Program-made: the position numbers and the translations under genes
Part shown: positions 4,320-5,284 of the stretch, piece by piece
How the letters are laid out: each line of letters begins with the position of its first letter
How positions within the stretch are numbered: the stretch's first letter is position 1
Source: Candidatus Agrococcus pullicola
Lineage (GTDB): Bacteria; Actinomycetota; Actinomycetes; Actinomycetales; Microbacteriaceae
Reading direction: 5' to 3'
DNA length: 5,284 nucleotides
Assembly (NCBI GenBank): GCA_019115685.1
Contig: DXDC01000098.1
Coordinates: 1-5,284 of the forward strand
Notes under the pieces: model-generated
Seen by the model: only the letters and a program-made list of their open reading frames with translations
Told to the model about the DNA's origin: nothing
Database searches by the model: none

Positions 4320-5284
4320 TTACGCGTTTAGCTGCACGCGCACGCGATTCCGGAAGAACACAGCTCCTCCGAGCACGAGAAGCACGGCAAGACCGACTCC
4401 GAGTCCCTGCACGGCAAAGCCCGTTGAAGGAAGGCTGCCGTCGGAGCCCTCAGCAGCGGACCACGAAAGCTCGACGATATCGCTCGCGTTCCCCGCGACG
4501 TCGAAGGCTCGAAGCTCAACCTGCGCCGCTGCATCCGAAATCGGCAGCGTTGCGACGAGCGTCCCCGCCTCATCGAACTCCGACTCGACCGCGGTCCACT
4601 CATCACCGTCGCCAAGACGGTACTCGACCCTGTCGAGGCCAGAGGTCGCGTCAGAACCCTCGACGGTGATCGCACCACGAGACTCCGGGTCGGCTGTCGC
4701 TGCGAGCGTCGGTTTGACGGTATCGACCAGGTACTCGCCCGATTCCACGTCGGAAACGTTGCCGAATTCATCAGTCGCGCGGGCGTGGACGGTATGCGCT
4801 CCCTCGTCGCTCAATGCAATGCTCTCCTCGTAGGGGAGCCACGCTTCACCGTCGAAGGAGTACTCGACCGCCGGCGTGCTGTCGATGTCGTCCGTTGCGG
4901 CAATACTCACGCGAATGGGAGCGGTCGTGTACCAGCCGGATTCACCGGCCTCGGCGTCGACCGAAAGCGAAACGACCGGCGCTGCGTCGTCCAACTGCAG
5001 CGTGAGCGATACCTCGCCGGGCCCGTCGAAGGCCACGCCGAGCTCGCTTGCTCGGGCGCCATTCTCGGCCATTGCCGCGAAGTCGCACGTGGTGTTCGGT
5101 ACGTGCGTACGCAGCGACCCCTCGGCGCCGACGGTGCCCGCATCGCGCCATCCTTCGTCGCCCTGACAGCTCATCGCCACCCGAGCGTCTGCCGCCGGCG
5201 CACCGTTCTCGTCGGTGACCGCAATATCGACGTCGTGCAGCCCCGCTTGGAATGCTGCGCCGCCGATGATCTGCGCGGAGATGC
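4320..5284 (-). CDS. Sortase-anchored surface protein with tandem Ig-like domains (C-terminal part)
   Basis: The frame is open to the right edge, so only the last 320 residues are seen and the N-terminus, signal peptide and any enzymatic domain lie outside. Visible residues about 1-95 form a beta-rich domain beginning like an Ig-like/invasin fold (VTDENGAPAADARV) with two cysteines (39 and 66) that could form a disulphide. Two related repeats follow (about 101-190 and 190-276) of the type common in actinobacterial exoproteins (OmpL47-like). These carry SGWYTTAPIRVSIAATDD, VEYSFDGEAW/VEYRLGDGDEW, and DEFGNVSD/DVAGNASD motifs. The end is a cell-wall sorting signal: LPSTG (284-288, bases 4419-4433), a hydrophobic helix and an Arg-containing tail. 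A sortase should cleave between T and G and link the protein to peptidoglycan. An internal GTG at 5180 is not the true start. A strong terminator follows. Function of the whole protein cannot be told from this part. Confidence 0.88.
   Translation of the reverse strand, partial: ISAQIIGGAAFQAGLHDVDIAVTDENGAPAADARVAMSCQGDEGWRDAGTVGAEGSLRTHVPNTTCDFAAMAENGARASELGVAFDGPGEVSLTLQLDDAAPVVSLSVDAEAGESGWYTTAPIRVSIAATDDIDSTPAVEYSFDGEAWLPYEESIALSDEGAHTVHARATDEFGNVSDVESGEYLVDTVKPTLAATADPESRGAITVEGSDATSGLDRVEYRLGDGDEWTAVESEFDEAGTLVATLPISDAAAQVELRAFDVAGNASDIVELSWSAAEGSDGSLPSTGFAVQGLGVGLAVLLVLGGAVFFRNRVRVQLNA

Noticed and set aside
3848..4669. A 273-codon plus-strand frame crossing accE, the spacer and the surface-protein gene
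   Set aside because: It starts inside accE, runs through the strong hairpin and over the sorting signal in antisense, and becomes Arg/Pro/Ser-rich nonsense.

Overview
The window looks like chromosomal DNA from a high-GC actinobacterium, most likely of the Microbacteriaceae type. Four things point there: strong G/C bias at third codon positions, a biotin ligase without a DNA-binding domain, a carboxyltransferase gene followed by the actinobacterial epsilon subunit, and start sites that look leaderless. No mobile element, CRISPR array, tRNA or rRNA was seen.

Layout. Three minus-strand genes run right to left from about 2014 to the left edge. They are birA (biotin protein ligase), a small two-helix membrane protein with a bacterial PH domain, and a UDP-glucose 6-dehydrogenase cut by the left edge before its catalytic cysteine. 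The last two overlap by 4 bases (ATGA), so this is probably one transcription unit. Diverging from birA across 65 bases is a plus-strand pair: the acyl-CoA carboxylase carboxyltransferase (beta) subunit and the 67-residue epsilon subunit. Both divergent starts have a TANNNT hexamer 6-7 bases upstream and no well-placed Shine-Dalgarno (SD), as expected of leaderless actinobacterial mRNAs.

The right part is less ordinary. A 36-codon minus-strand frame with a very good SD ends tail to tail on the epsilon gene; both stop codons share one TTAA. Its ribosome-binding region lies in a tandem 15-bp repeat. About 330 bases with no convincing gene follow, then a strong composite hairpin terminator. Last comes the C-terminal 320 residues of a sortase-anchored (LPSTG) surface protein with tandem Ig-like domains, entering from the right edge.

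How the genes work together. BirA biotinylates the carrier (alpha) subunit of acyl-CoA carboxylase, and beta and epsilon build the carboxyltransferase core, so the divergent pair is one metabolic module for malonyl-CoA or methylmalonyl-CoA. The beta subunit has Ile at the position that separates acetyl-CoA-accepting from propionyl-CoA-specific enzymes, which favours a role in fatty-acid synthesis. The alpha subunit gene often found just downstream is absent here. The dehydrogenase supplies UDP-glucuronate for surface polysaccharide. The surface protein appears unrelated. Nothing in the window clearly amounts to a new multigene system; the small 36-codon gene and its repeat-embedded start are the least explained signal.
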